From Anthoceros angustus (Eukaryota > Streptophyta > Anthocerotopsida > Anthocerotales > Anthocerotaceae), in the NCBI GenBank assembly GCA_010909165.1, contig MU008151.1:744001-808000 (forward strand): a DNA stretch of 64,000 nt, read 5' to 3'. The notes beneath the pieces were generated by a model, which saw only the letters and a program-made list of their open reading frames with translations, searched no databases and was not told where the DNA came from. Both the position numbers and the translations under genes were made by a program. Each line of letters opens with the position of its first letter. Within the stretch, counting starts at the first letter, position 1. This document shows positions 63,479-64,000 of this stretch, piece by piece.

Positions 63479-64000
63479 CCACTAGCCTCTGCCACCACAC
63501 CTTTGCCGGGATCACTTCAAGCACAAGCCAGCAAAGTGGGATTTATCCAGGCAATTCTGCAACTCACAGCGCCACGCTCAAGGATGCCATCCAAAATAAG
63601 TTCCGTTGCAGCTGGCCCGACCCCTCATGGTCTTGCCTACCGTGAGATGTGGCTTCTGTGCATTCTGCATCGTCGTATCCCAGTTGAGACGGAATTCCAG
63701 GTAACCAGCTTTTCAGGAATTTGAGGCGGATGTGGAAGAACGATAGCCATTATGTGCAGGTGATGTCTAGCAGTGGCAGCAATATCTGGGGCTCCTGGTG
63801 AAGCCGCGAGCGATTACGGGACTCTCTCCGCTGCTGTTTCTGACATGCTTTGGAGTCATAACTTCAAGGAATCAGCGGATTTCGGTGCTCACCTACCTCA
63901 TAAGTAAAACCTCTCCTCGCTCTCCCCATTCAGGGTCTGCAACGCCTTGACTGACATAGCTCGTGACCGGTTATTACCTTCCCTTTTCTTGGCTGACAAG
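63479..64000. other. 5' flank of the PPR-DYW:KP gene
   Basis: I see no supported gene to the window end. The first part should hold the promoter of the minus-strand gene. Short open frames have no family resemblance. A gene may begin beyond 64000. Confidence 0.45.

Noticed and set aside
63371-63724. Plus-strand frame of 117 codons near the window end
   Set aside because: Its first part is antisense to the PPR-DYW:KP N-terminus and the rest shows no known motif.

Overview
The window looks like nuclear DNA of a non-seed land plant, most likely a hornwort, with lycophytes and ferns as alternatives. The basis is the very large pentatricopeptide repeat (PPR) proteins of the PLS class, which carry both the 'KP' and the 'WW' forms of the PG box. 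In published classifications the KP form is tied to lineages with U-to-C organelle RNA editing. Between the PPR loci are ordinary plant housekeeping genes with short introns (mostly about 75-320 bp) and GT-AG borders. No bacterial operon or phage features were seen.

Layout. 1.3-4.9 kb: a 1.8 kb tandem duplication holding two DJ-1/PfpI-like genes (+) and two copies of the 3' end of a PPR-DYW:KP gene (-). 4.3-7.5 kb: that KP gene, frame-broken. 9.4-10.2 kb: a decayed Ty1/copia integrase. 10.3-11.0 kb: PPR scraps and minisatellites. 12.3-16.3 kb: a frame-broken WW-type PPR and an internally deleted mini copy. 17.6-18.8 kb: LSF2 (-). 19.4-24.0 kb: a frame-broken WW-type PPR array (+). 24.7-31 kb: a patchwork of short PPR pieces, in both orientations, mixed with a minus-strand WW-type PPR whose two halves lie at 26.5-27.7 and 30.8-32.5 kb. 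32.7-38.5 kb: another broken WW-type array (+). 39.2-42.2 kb (+) and 42.8-45.6 kb (-): two long, convergent, intact WW-type PPR genes. 46.7-60.5 kb: single-copy genes VHA-F, DRE2, a LUC7-like gene, RPL31 and USE1. 60.6-63.5 kb (-): an intact PPR-DYW:KP gene of 944 residues.

How the parts fit. The single-copy genes are unrelated cellular functions: starch dephosphorylation, vacuolar proton pumping, cytosolic Fe-S assembly, 5' splice-site selection, translation and Golgi-to-ER SNARE traffic. The PPR loci form a local family expanding by tandem and microhomology-driven duplication. KP members have a complete DYW deaminase. Every WW member here stops soon after the PG box and lacks it. KP members also carry an N-terminal motif matching the PDF motif of organellar single-strand DNA-binding (OSB) proteins. 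Remnants of the same motif lie out of frame at the start of WW members.

Main caution. Nearly all frame breaks in the PPR arrays are one-base changes in homopolymer runs, recurring at the same places in the repeat, while the unique genes read cleanly. They may be real pseudogene lesions or uncorrected long-read errors in repeats. Exon maps were drawn by eye from splice consensus and family similarity.
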